From: Acanthosoma haemorrhoidale
Lineage: Eukaryota > Arthropoda > Insecta > Hemiptera > Acanthosomatidae
NCBI GenBank assembly: GCA_930367205.1
Contig: OV884011.1
Span: 104,833,139 to 104,897,138, forward strand
Direction of reading: 5' to 3'
DNA length: 64,000 bases
The position numbers were made by a program, and so were the translations under genes. The notes under the pieces were generated by a model. The model did no database searches. It saw nothing but the letters and a program-made list of their open reading frames with translations, and was not told where the DNA came from. Positions 48,617 to 59,639 of the stretch are shown piece after piece. How positions within the stretch are numbered: position 1 is the stretch's first letter; each line of letters begins with the position of its first letter.

Positions 48617-48672
48617 GTATCCGTACCCGGGATTTTTTTATTAGATTTCAGACGCCTATGCCAACTAGGCCA
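48617..48672 (-). repeat. tRNA-derived SINE-like head
   Basis: On the minus strand TGGCCTAGTTGG (48661-48672) is a perfect match to the A-box consensus TRGCNNAGYNGG, and GGTACGGATAC (48617-48627) matches the B box at about 8 of 11 positions. Their spacing (about 55 bp across both boxes) is tRNA-like, and a GCCT/AGGC D-stem forms. The anticodon arm is degraded, pointing to a SINE and not a working tRNA. Confidence 0.5.
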
Positions 48673-50360
48673 GTATTGGCGAATACAACCAATGGCCTGT
48701 TTTCTTCGTGGGTCTCGTAAACTCTCTAAAAAAATCTTATATTGTGAGATTTTTGCAGATCTGACTACTCTATTTCTAGCTTTTTTAAACTGATTTGAGT
48801 AACAGCTAGTTAACGCGATCCGCTAAGAGAGCAGTGGTGAAGTATTCGTCGTCACAGCCCACCCATCTACACTCAATTGTCAAAAGTGTCTCAACACCAA
48901 TTAAAAGTTCCCGGGATTGAATACAGACTATTTCACTACATATCTTTGCTTATGATTATTAAAATTCAAACCAAAGGGATAACATAAATCAATAATTTAA
49001 GAGGTAAGTGGTAAATATGACAATTGTTGTAAAATCGTCTTTTTATCATGGATAAATGTATTACGCGCTACTCTATCATGTCACTTCATGCCAGTTTCTG
49101 AAAACATATAACTTCCACAAAACTCATGTGATGTTTTGTAGCACAAGGAGGCGTTAAAAAACTTAGGAGTTTTTCTCAATTTCAGGTGATCGTAACATAT
49201 CACCTTTATCCATTTCCCCCCTCAATTATTAGTGTAATATATATTCAGTAACCAGTTGTTAAAAGAGCTTAGAAGCCATGGAGTTTACGTTCAAACCAGT
49301 ATTATGAGAAGCTCTATTATTAGATGGCAGTTAGCATAGAGAGACAGAATAAAAGCAGTTGGATAAAGACAGGAAAAAACAAGGGCCTTTCTTGCCACGA
49401 ACGGGAGGCAGGTATTTTTTAATATAGTAATTTTTTTTTGTGTAATTAAAAGGAGCTCGTATTGTTTAGACAAAAATGGAAAATTATCAGGCGAAAATCC
49501 GAATTCATAACTAAAGAAGCACTTTGGGCCGTCAATCTCATTGAAACCACATTCTTGAAAACGATCACGCCACAAGATAAAACTAAAATGGACATAAAAA
49601 AAATAAATAAAAAGTTAGGAGAGAAAATGAAACGTGATAACAATAATTGAAATGACAATAAACAAAACACAACTAGGAAATGGAAATTGCTCTCAGTTGA
49701 GAAACGGTTATTCCCACGCCATATGAAACAGGAAATGTTTTTCTTTCCAGGTAAAAGGACAATGGAAAAGGGGAAAGGTGAAAGGACTCGAACGAAAAGT
49801 TTTCGAATTACATATAGCTCTTTCTAACAGAGAGCAAGTAAGGAAAAACAGTTCATATGGGCTTAATGTGCCAGAAAATGTGTTGAATCCCCAATTTTGT
49901 GGATCAGAAGGTGGAGGCTCTACTTCCAAAATGAGGCGATCGTCTCTCTGCGAGTTTCTGCAATAGCAACCTACTGATACAATTCAGTAGATATTTTTCA
50001 AGAAAATCGGACAATCTAGCTGCTTATGTTTTTTTTATTTTGATATAATAACGCCAATGCTATACAAAAATATATTTCATCTCAATTAAATACCCTGTTT
50101 GTCTTTGAGTAACAAGCTTTGGAAAGTCACTGCTCAAATGATATTATTGATTTTAAGATTTTTTCTCGATGGATAAGGACAAATCAATGGGGGGATCTCA
50201 TGAGTAATCACGAAGTGAATGTCATTCGAGCGTACTTCAACGGGTTTTTTTATTTGTTGAAAAGGCAACTATCAGTGACAGAGATGGTTAATTAAAAAAA
50301 TTAAGTTTTGTTTTTTTTAAAACCTGTCACCGAGAAGATGAAACCCTTTTAGCAACTGTC
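48673..50360. other. AT-rich non-coding stretch
   Basis: No gene is recognised. Overlapping frames of 60-94 codons at 49291-49966 lie on both strands in AT-rich sequence and are not called. Confidence 0.4.
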
Positions 50361-50362
50361 CT

Positions 50363-50791
50363 TTGCTCCCTCTCACACCTTTGTCTCTGAACGTTTTTGT
50401 ATTTTTAGAAGTTTGGTTTCTAGTTTCAATTTCATTTTCGACTATACACTTAAACTATTTTATATTGCAACCAATAGCAGCATGCTATGCACTCTGTATT
50501 TTCATTTTAACTCTATTCCAAGGAAGAAGTAAAAGCATAGAAACCAGGCCTTTACTTCATGCCCCCCATTTTTCAACGATAGAATCTCTTTACACTACTA
50601 TGCTGACTAAAAAACATCCGTACCTTTACAACCTCCTCCTATTCAAATCAATCATTAAATCTTGTAATACTAGATACCACTCATCCGTCCTGTATTTCTC
50701 CTCCAGAAATCCGCCCCCTTGGATCTTTCTTTTCTTATCCGTACCACAAACCTTTGGTACTATATCCCCACCAATATTCCACGGTCCCTAA
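50363..50791 (+). other. 142-codon open frame, unrecognised
   Basis: This is the longest plus-strand open frame apart from one that overlaps an island at 52938. It begins with a hydrophobic, Phe/Leu-rich stretch, then a segment including KKHPYLYNLLLFKSI, and ends Pro-rich. The plus strand is C/T-rich here, as in the LINE remnants at 1.0-2.3 kb and 9 kb. A weak resemblance to the middle of a LINE RNase H domain can be imagined but no catalytic motif is present. It is more likely transposon debris than a host exon. Confidence 0.3.
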
Positions 50792-51145
50792 CTCTCCTCA
50801 TCTTTAAGTCTAGATCTTTCCAATTCATTAGCTTCCTTCAACCTAACAAGTCATAATTATTATTTCCATTAATTCCCTATAATAAATCCATGTTGGATAG
50901 CCCATTTGTTTGCGACAGTGATTCCAATAATTTCTTTATATCCCTAGCTAAAATTGTTAGAGCAAGTCATTTACTTCTGTTAACTTATGCATCCCCCACC
51001 CATCTTCAATGTTGTGCATTTAAGATCATCTACATAAATATACAGGCCCAATATTATTTATAAGCAAACCACGTCATAGTAATTTATGTTTTAATTTGTT
51101 GTCAGTTAAACATATTTATTAGTAGGAGCAGAGGTATGTAAATCC
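50792..51145. other. AT-rich non-coding stretch
   Basis: No gene or repeat is recognised. Confidence 0.5.
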
Positions 51146-51300
51146 GCACTACTGGCTGCAGACAAAAATGGAGGATTGCATTATGGCTAGCTGGTGCTAA
51201 CGATTTATAGCGCCCATAAACGTCAGCATTTAAGCGCTATCCTTTAGCCACGCTTCTATTCCCTTTTCATAGACTATTTAAATTACCACTACTCATGATA
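51146..51300 (+). repeat. Structured dispersed repeat, copy 2
   Basis: This copy matches 38461-38620. TGGCTA (51184-51189) pairs with TAGCCA (51245-51250), enclosing ATAGCGC (51207-51213) with GCGCTAT (51234-51240). The outer stem is identical to copy 1. The inner stem is kept but in a shifted register. After it, a CTAGCACTGTAAAACCTTAA segment near 51337 resembles one near 39300 (TAGTGTTGTAAACCCTTAA). Confidence 0.7.
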
Positions 51301-52200
51301 TACTAGGGCGATAGTCAGGTTTAGTTTTCCTTTCCTAGCACTGTAAAACCTTAATTGAACGGGTTTGGCAGAAAGGTTCTGTTATTTCTGCACACCTGGT
51401 GGCTCTAGAGGTGACTCATTACCTTCCAGTTATTACAATCAACGTATCGAAATTCCAGACCAAATAAATATGCAGGTTTAATAATTAAAGTGTCCGGTGA
51501 TCAAATGGAAGTTCAGGCCCAAATGCTTAGATGGGAAGTAATGTTTTCTTTTATGTTTTAGCTCCCTTAACTCAAAAATAGTCTTCATCCTCTTTACTCA
51601 AAAATCGCGTAACACCTTCCAAACTGTGTGATCATACAGGTCATATATTAATCGAAAATATTATTAGCACCAGTAACTGAGTCATTTATCTTGTTTTATA
51701 GTCGTCCATAAACATCATAGGTTCAATACACAGCTGTTCACGTAATTGCTACAAACAAATCCGGAAGCTACTGACAATCAAGCATGCCTTAAAGTAAGAA
51801 TTGAGCGCTATAATGCCCTCCAATACAGTATGGAACAGGTATTTTTGTAAGGATGACACACGAGTTAAGACATTTAATCCAGTCTAGGTCAGAAGAACAG
51901 GAACGGTACAGTTCCATAAGAACGTTGGTCAGTTCCAGGACCAAGATAAATCCTACCTGAATTGGATATTGGCAAAATATACGGGATAATCAAATCTCAA
52001 ATAGACAGTTTTTATCCACCATTTATTCATATTTTTTTATTAATAATGACACATTCATAAACCGTCCAGGTCGTCTTCCTACCACTAGGAATACGACTAC
52101 ATCAAGACACAGCCAATCGCTTTACTAAGGATGATTACCCATTGTTTGCCATTTAATTTATTCGTTTCTCTGTGAAAAGAGTACTGAGCGAGAGAAGGTA
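51301..52200. other. AT-rich non-coding stretch
   Basis: No gene is recognised. Confidence 0.5.
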
Positions 52201-52204
52201 ACCC

Positions 52205-52245
52205 ACTTGCTCACGTTTCGGACCTCCAGTCCTTCCTTCACGGTT
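52205..52245 (-). ncRNA. Penelope/hammerhead-type motif, second copy
   Basis: On the minus strand GTGAAGGA is followed by a GGAC-TGGAG-GTCC stem-loop and then GAAACGT (plus-strand positions 52213-52241). The stem plus GAAAC matches the second half of the hammerhead core; the first half, normally CTGANGA, is altered. It resembles the motif at 27335 in layout but not in stem sequence, so they come from different copies or families. Confidence 0.35.
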
Positions 52246-52895
52246 CCCAAGGGCACAGGCACCGCAATGATCTACAAATTCTCAGGAAAGTAACTCACTC
52301 TCGACCGATTCCTCAGGAGGAATGGCTCATGGTTCCTATCTGACGAAGAATTGTAATTATTATAGGACAACCATGCGCTTGACTGTTCCTCGAACTAGCA
52401 TCTAAACCACATGACTGGAGGTGCACTTTAGACGAGTGGATTGACCTTGTATGAGAAACTTTATATGTTGAAAGGCATAAAAACTTATTATATATACTAC
52501 GACTAACATATATTTATATGTTGTATTTATATATTTATAAGTACAAGCTGCACCAATATTTCCCTATTAATTGGGAGAAATTCTCTCATTATCATATACA
52601 TACAAATATCTGAGAAAATATTATAGAAATTCACATAAAAACATTTTTGTTTTCTGAAAATTTTTGTATGGTTGATTTACCTCATTTTGTATCTTGACCA
52701 TTTATTTGAAATATTAGGTGCTGAAAATCTATTTGGTAGAAGTAGATCCTGAATATTTTTGGTCCTAACCTAGTCCTAAGAAGACTACATACTGGAAATC
52801 ATTAATTTTTTCTTAGAAGTCATTATTTCAGCGAACTATTTAGCTAATATCAGTTCTTATAACCCTATATTTTTAACGCAAGATTGAGAGAATGC
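52246..52895. other. AT-rich non-coding stretch
   Basis: No gene is recognised. Confidence 0.5.
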
Positions 52896-53345
52896 CAATG
52901 CCACAGGGATTAATCTCTCATTTTCCAATGGAACACCATGGAACCTGGAAAAATAATAAGATTTGTTTTTCTTCCCGTATCAAAACCAAAAGCTCTCATT
53001 CCATCCCAAATAGCTCTTCCTGGCAGAGCCCCTGGACTAATGCGAGGAGGATGTCTGTCGTTAACAAGGATAATTCCCATGGGAGAAGACCCCCCAAGAA
53101 GGGAATATTTGCAAAGACGGGCCAAATCCCCAGCTGACACATATGTATGCAGCTGCTCGCAATCTTGGATTAGCGGGCAAACACACTCCGCCTTTGTAGG
53201 CAAACTAAAACAATCTCCTTATCTCAGGTACCAATTACCTAAGGGAGTCTGCTTCATTTCCTGTAAGCAGCCGCCAAGAGTCTCAGCATACTTGGAACAG
53301 AACTTCTCATACCACCAATGTTCGTCCTTCAAGGTGAGGGTTATT
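52896..53345. promoter_or_regulatory. GC-richer island with triple E-box cluster
   Basis: Three E-boxes lie at 53131-53136 (CAGCTG), 53140-53145 (CATATG) and 53150-53155 (CAGCTG), about one helical turn apart. The island is open in several frames on both strands (up to 144 codons, 52938-53372), and CAAGGTGAGG near 53330-53339 looks like a splice donor. An exon therefore cannot be excluded, but no protein family is recognised and a motif-dense regulatory element seems as likely. Confidence 0.35.
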
Positions 53346-53372
53346 TCACCAACGGTTCGGTCAAAAAAATAA

Positions 53373-54575
53373 AATATAACTATAAGAAGTAAATATGGGA
53401 AAATCGGTAAACCTTTCCAAGGGAACTTTATTCAGGCCTTTAATGGAAAACATCATCATTAGTAAACAAGATATCCATGATTCCCTACGGACTAATGTCA
53501 ACATCGGAGGGAGAACAATAATTAATAATAATACATCTGTCTTATTGTGAACACACAGTATTTTCTGCGATGTACCTAACAACATTCGTGTCAAATTTAG
53601 TGAGAAACTGTCAATAATTAGGTATTGGGATTTATAAAGTGACACTAAACGTCAAGATCATCGTCAAGCATTTTTTTAGAAACGCAGTTGACGGTAGTCT
53701 TTAATATTGTCTACTGTTCCATGTCCTGATAGTATATATAACATGGTACTTATGGTAGAAAGCCTCATCAAGTGATGGGTACTTAAAGGAGAACATTGGA
53801 AATTCTGTAAAATAAAGAAATCAGTAAACCAATAAGGCACAGGAAGTAAGCGAATTAAGTAAGAGATAGGTAAGATGAATTTATCAGAAACGGACTGTGT
53901 AAAGCACGTGCCGAAAATCTTTTAAGTTGAAGACAGAGGATACAGTTAAGTACATACATAATAGGACTTTAATAGGCTATCATCTGTTTTTTAATAGTTC
54001 CAAATTAATATTCGTAAAATTATAAATATCCTAATTAATATTACACGATATGTTTTACTAAAACAAATTAAGCGGATAGAGGAGAAATCGGATGGATTTT
54101 AGTCTTTTATCTCAGTAGCCAACAAGTGCGAATTAAGAAATATATGTAAAGACCCGAAAATAGAAGAAGTGAAGAAGCTAAGTGCGGAATAGTAGTGGTG
54201 GAAATTAATTCGAGGGTCAAAGTGTAGTGAAAAAAAAAGAATCAGTTCAACTGGAGTAACAATACGAGAAACGACCATAAATTCAGAACAATCAAGGCGT
54301 ACATAGAAACAACCGGAAAAATAAAACTTATTAATATTTAATCTAAATCAGTACAGTCAGGAAACAACAAAAATGTGTAACAAAAAGTAATGGAACGTCT
54401 AATAAATCGATTACTAATCGATATTGAGTGACAGGATATTTACTTGATAAGACGATTTTCGTCAGATATGTAACGCTGATCAAAAAACCCATCCATGCAC
54501 ATGTAACAAACAAGCATTGGACTTATTGTCAGTTCTTTATATTGGAAATAACATTTGCCCTGAAAATGGTAATAA
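53373..54575. other. AT-rich non-coding stretch
   Basis: No gene is recognised. Overlapping frames are short. From about 54050 to 54330 the plus strand is purine-rich. Confidence 0.4.
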
Positions 54576-54581
54576 TTTTGT

Positions 54582-55085
54582 TTGAAACAAACGCCTAACA
54601 TTTTTTTGACTACCACTGGGTACCCTTTATTACATCCCAGCCATCCAATTATAATATTGTATGCTTGTTTGTGGGGTCGTCACCGTAGTCGAGGTGTCAC
54701 GAGAGAAATCTTTGAGGCCCTTGTAGGAGAAAGAGTAAGATGGTCTAAGATCCTGCCAACGGCTTAGTGCCGGGTAGTATCTTCGATCTATCTAGCTCTT
54801 GGTTAGATCCATTTTCTTTTGGTAGGTGCCGTGTGTCCAGAAGAGGTAGGTATGGGTTGGGTTCTGGGGATTTTACGTGGCCTGTCATGAGCTCACAATC
54901 ACAATCTGAAAGCCGCTCCTCAGGGGTGAATATGAATCAGAAGGACACAGAATGGACCGCTGGGGTAGACGCTACTAGGTACATTTTGTAGGGCCCCAGA
55001 GCCGCCGTCTGCATGGAATGAAGTATGTTCCAGTACGAGAGATTGTAAGTTCGAGCAAGCAGACTCGAGTGGGGGAGTGACGAAA
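54582..55085 (+). other. GC-richer open block, possibly LTR-element debris
   Basis: Two consecutive plus-strand frames (54582-54767, 54767-54991) overlap at the stop/start and the other frames stay open to about 55100. TGGGGTCGTCACCG at 54673-54686 resembles the minus-strand segment at 25868-25855. GTGGGGGAGTGACG near 55068-55081 resembles the purine-rich start of some insect LTRs. No protease, RT or integrase motif is visible. It may be the end of an LTR element or an unrecognised exon. Confidence 0.25.
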
Positions 55086-57210
55086 ATCCCAATTTCAAAA
55101 ACATTTAACTTTGATTAAGTACGTCGATGACATTTTAAAATGTTAGCGGAGTATAGAAAATGACGAAATTGAATGAATTTCTAAGGAATCTAACAACATC
55201 GATGGACACATGAAGATAACATTTGAAATAGAGGAATAGGGACAGATTTGTTTTCTCGATTTAAATGTAAATAAGTAGGATAATAAAGTTTCCATATTTA
55301 AAGGGAAAGGACTACTTGAAAACCAGATGTCATATAAACAAATTCAGGTTAATATTACACATTTAACTTGCAGAATTGAAACGCCAAAGAATAATCCTGA
55401 ATCCCTGCATTTATGGGTTTGAGCATGGGTCTGTGTAGGTTGGTAGGGGGATCTGAGCTTTTGGTTAAACAATAAGGTCACAGTACATCCACACGTGCAG
55501 CTAGCAAGTGCTCTAGTTGCTACAGCTCAAACCCTTGAGAATGGCAGCATGGTCGGTCGTCGAAAACGTTCGGATGGAAAATAAATAAAGCTGTGGAGAG
55601 CCAGAAGGTGTTTTATTTCTTAGCATATACAATGCACACCTTAAATAAGCAACAACTAGAAATAAATCAAGAATATTTTTTACCCGTTAATGCCTTAAAA
55701 TGATAATGTTTCGTTCCATGTTGTTTCAGATTGATTGCTTGAGTGTTTAATCAAGTAAAAGATGTTCGATGCACTCTTAAAAAGGATATAGGTATTGGCA
55801 CTTAAGTATTCTGCAAAATTCAATTTTGTAACCCGTCGCTTCCAGAACCATTGCTTTAAATGAAAGTGTCACGATCCGATTTGGACATTTCGCTGGTATC
55901 TCGTTAAAACAGAAGAAGAAACAGTAAGTTTTATCTCCATCATCACAATTAGACGGTATGAAGTATTTAGCCAAATTGAAGCTGTCTCCTGTACAGGAAG
56001 ACAAATGGGCAGTAATTACTAGGACGAGTTAACGGATCAATGTTGAAACAATAAGCGTGTAAGTACAAAAAAATGAACAACAAGCGTGTATGCACAGAGA
56101 AGAGTGGGAGTGAGATGGTCATGTACGGAAATTAATTGGTTTGAACTGAAATAATTTAGAGGCCAATAATGGACCTCAGAAATGTTTGTGTCACATAAAA
56201 AATGCATATCCTTATGTAATTTATAGATTAGAACAGCCACGAATGCAGTATCACAGGTATTGCCGAACCGTGAAGAATTTTACAAGTAATAAACGCAAGC
56301 TGTTAATTTGTTAAAATTGATTTTCTTTACAAATAAATCAGAAGCTGTTATGAGTCAGTCAAGCGGAATGTAAAAGTTAAAACTAACGTCTCCACTTTAA
56401 ACAGGAGAAATAAACTTTTATCTCATAGAGGTTATACTTAAAGACCTGAAAAATACTGTCAATCCTAAAAAGAAAGTAAAAGCAATGATTAGGCATAAAC
56501 ATGGTAATCAAAAACATTTTTAACCTTATAATACTGAGATGAGGACCAAATTAAGGGTATTGTCATCCTTGTTAATGACATATAATTTTAAAACTTTAAG
56601 TTTTAACTTGGTTAAAAAATTAAGTTTGAAGTTTTTGTGCAGGGACAGTTTAAATAATAGACAGGAAATTTTCAATTTGATTTCTGGTTACTATAGGAAA
56701 ATAATAAAAACTGTGTAAGGGGTGAAAAGACCTATTTTTTTTTGGATTTCTTGAAAATTATCACATAAAAGAAAAATATTGTTTTGGACATTAGTTAGGT
56801 TTTGATGTAATGCAATGACAGTAAGTTAAGCTGAATGTTAATTGGCCGCATTGTTAAGTTTGAGAGGGGATGAGTAATTATAAACGTTAGAAGGGTTATA
56901 CCGTTCCGGAAATAAGCTCCAACACACGGTATCGGGGAATCGTTAGACCGCTATCCATAACTCCACATACATACACTCCAAACTCAAACGTCAAAGTCAG
57001 GAACAAAGTAGAGTTAATTACAAACCGGGAGTTACAGTTTCATTTTCAATTGGAAAAGCAAATTAACTAGTTAGGGATTCGCTTTACTCACCATCTGCTT
57101 GCTCTTCATCACAGCACCTATTTACGTGTTATTTCTATAAATTGTTTATTTAAAATAACACCGAAATCCCTCTTGTAGTAGATAAAGTTAATATCAATAC
57201 ATATATATTT
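55086..57210. other. AT-rich non-coding stretch
   Basis: No gene is recognised. Minus-strand frames at 55777-56240 have no recognisable domain. Confidence 0.45.
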
Positions 57211-57224
57211 AGTATGCAGTGTGT

Positions 57225-57320
57225 TGCCATGATCATAAAAGTTTCCGACCTAACAAAGCTTTTATTTATTTTATTATCATCTTCATGTTGAGGTCGGAAA
57301 CTTTTCAGACCACCTGTGTA
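57225..57320. mobile_element. Short inverted-repeat element (MITE-like)
   Basis: A perfect 15-bp inverted repeat, AAAAGTTTCCGACCT at 57237-57251 and AGGTCGGAAACTTTT at 57291-57305, encloses 39 bp. Outside the right arm the minus strand reads GGTGGTCTG before the arm, resembling ends of some mariner-like elements. The size suggests an internally deleted DNA transposon or MITE. Confidence 0.55.
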
Positions 57321-57614
57321 TTTGCTGAACAGATGACCGTCATATCCAAGCGAGGAGAGGCCGAAGTGGAGTTTCGGAGGGCAGCCCATAAACCAGACGG
57401 GATAAACGATGAGAACATACCACTATCCTTGACAATATACCCGAAGGATAACGAGTGGGTTTATGGAAATGGTCCAATAAGCGTGTGTCACATGACTGTC
57501 TTGAGGCAAAAATATAATGAAGTTATTACAAAAGTATTAAAAAACAACAACACAATTTTGTTGAAAATACTAAACAGAATAGATTTTTCTTTTGTGTCAG
57601 TGGATATATTCTAG
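57321..57614 (+). other. Open frame downstream of inverted repeat, unrecognised
   Basis: The frame that crosses the inverted repeat from 57219 continues to 57614 (131 codons in all). Its middle (EVEFRRAAHKPDGINDENIP and on) has balanced composition, unlike the AT-rich surroundings, but I recognise no family. The start inside the repeat is almost certainly not real. It could be a decayed exon or transposon gene. Confidence 0.25.
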
Positions 57615-59635
57615 ACATTAGTCATAAAAATAATTCACTTAATTGATCAAATTTCAAAAGTACATTTTGAAACTCTTCGAAATATAATAAGCTGATTATA
57701 TGATGGCTTAAATATAGAGAGCGGACGAATATAAAATTAAACACGGATTTACATAGCTAAATATTAAATTTTATTCGAAGCTCAAAAGCACTAATTATTT
57801 TCAAAGTTCTTAATTTTCCCCATAGTTAAAAACATGTTATAGACGGTGGCGCAAAACGATGTATAAACATATTAAATTTGTTGTGTTGGTATTTTAGTTA
57901 TGATACAAAACCACAAGGCGATTTTCAATGAGCGACGTGGTTTAACAAATGAAAGGAATTATTTTTATAAAAATGCAAAGTAGTTTTTTCACAATTTAAA
58001 AAGTGATGTGAGTAAACCAATACAAGCTATTTCCAAACCGTTCCTTCATTGTTTATAAACGAAATAGTTCATAATCAATAAAGGAACATTTACACAGATA
58101 ACTTGAAATAACAGGGAAAATGGCGAAGCAATAGAACCTTGGATCAACTATTTTAAGTCAAAGCTTTAATTAGAGCATATATCTTTATTTCTACTGGGCC
58201 TTTATTAGAAAAAAGAGGATATAATTAATAAAAGTTGTACTACAACTCTAACTGTTGAAAATAAAGATAAATTGTTAAGGAAACCCTCTTAAATCGACAA
58301 AAGAACTGAAAAGGAATAAGAACTTTAGTAGTTCTAGCTTAAAATAAGAACCTCCTGACCTTGCTGACATCTTTAAAATCTCCCCCACCCATCAGACCTT
58401 CCAGGCATCTCGTTAAAACAAAAAAATGTATTTATCTCTCGTGAATTCAATGGAGTTTAAAAATGTTAATAAGCTTTCTGTAAACATTTGGTAATATTTT
58501 TCTTCTATGTTACAAATACCCTTTTAATTCTCAATACTAGAGGAAATCTCTTGTTTGGGGGTAGGAAAATGTTCAACTATTTCCTATTTTGCACCTGTAA
58601 TTTTTATTTTTATTTTCACTTCTTTCTTCTCATATTTTTACCGAATAACATATTTAACATGCTCTGAAGACCACGTTGCCGAAATGAACCATATATACAG
58701 CTCTATCAAGGTCAATTTCCTTCTAAATTAAAAAACGTACATTAGTCTTTTTAATTTAACATGCCTTAAATTAAGCTTAATTCGACAGATTTGGCTGCAG
58801 TTAGTTCGGCCTATTTGTATTTGAAGTTTAGGAAATTCAGAGGTAAAAAATAAATAAATCGAAAACATTTCTCATAAATGGTCACTTTTTAATTGTAATT
58901 AAAAAACAAAACATCAGAAATATTTTTTTAAACAATGAAATAGAAAAAGTGCAAGAGAAATTTCCAAAAACAGGCAAATTTTACACACTGCTGCACAAGT
59001 TTAAAATGTGCTGAACTTAAAAACTACTCATGTGTTTCATATTTTCAGGAACCTGTAAAATAATCAGTTGGACTCATTGAAATCGATAAATAACAATAAA
59101 CAAAAACAAGGCAAACATGCCTGTCATAGTAAAAAAATAACTAAAACTATATTAAAAAAGAAAAGAAAATTAAGAGTTAAAAAAGTGTTGATCAACCACT
59201 ATGTCATTCTCATCAATCTCTTTTTCGAGAGAACCGCCTACAAAATCTAGCAGAGGATGGATCTATGGATTCTATTTTGTGGTTTGGTTCCTCCCAAATC
59301 CCAACCACAATACCCCAACAAAGCCTCGTCGGCTCAAGCCAAAATTCAGGAGGAAGGCAGTCAGTGCACATTTCAGGGATTAGCAGCACATACTAAATTT
59401 TGCTTCGTTTTAATTACGAAAAATAGAGATATTTACCTGTCTTTTGTTGAATAGTAACAATTGTTGTTGCTTATTGGCAAGCGGAACTCGCAGGAGTTTA
59501 TTATTTGTTTTTTGTATTGTAGTATTTACTCATCAACTAACGCCGAACCGACAAATGCTCGTAGTGTTTTGAGGAATAGCTCACTCCGTGATCTAACTGA
59601 AGGCCTAGTGATCTAACCAGAGGAGATTATCAATC
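57615..59635. other. AT-rich non-coding stretch
   Basis: No gene is recognised. A less AT-rich patch at 59200-59390 is open in three plus-strand frames but shows no motif. Confidence 0.45.
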
Positions 59636-59639
59636 AATC

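Noticed and set aside
52938..53372. 144-codon open frame as a host gene
   Set aside because: The opposite strand and another frame are open as well, no protein family is recognised, and composition explains the long frames. Noted under the island instead; an exon is not fully excluded.
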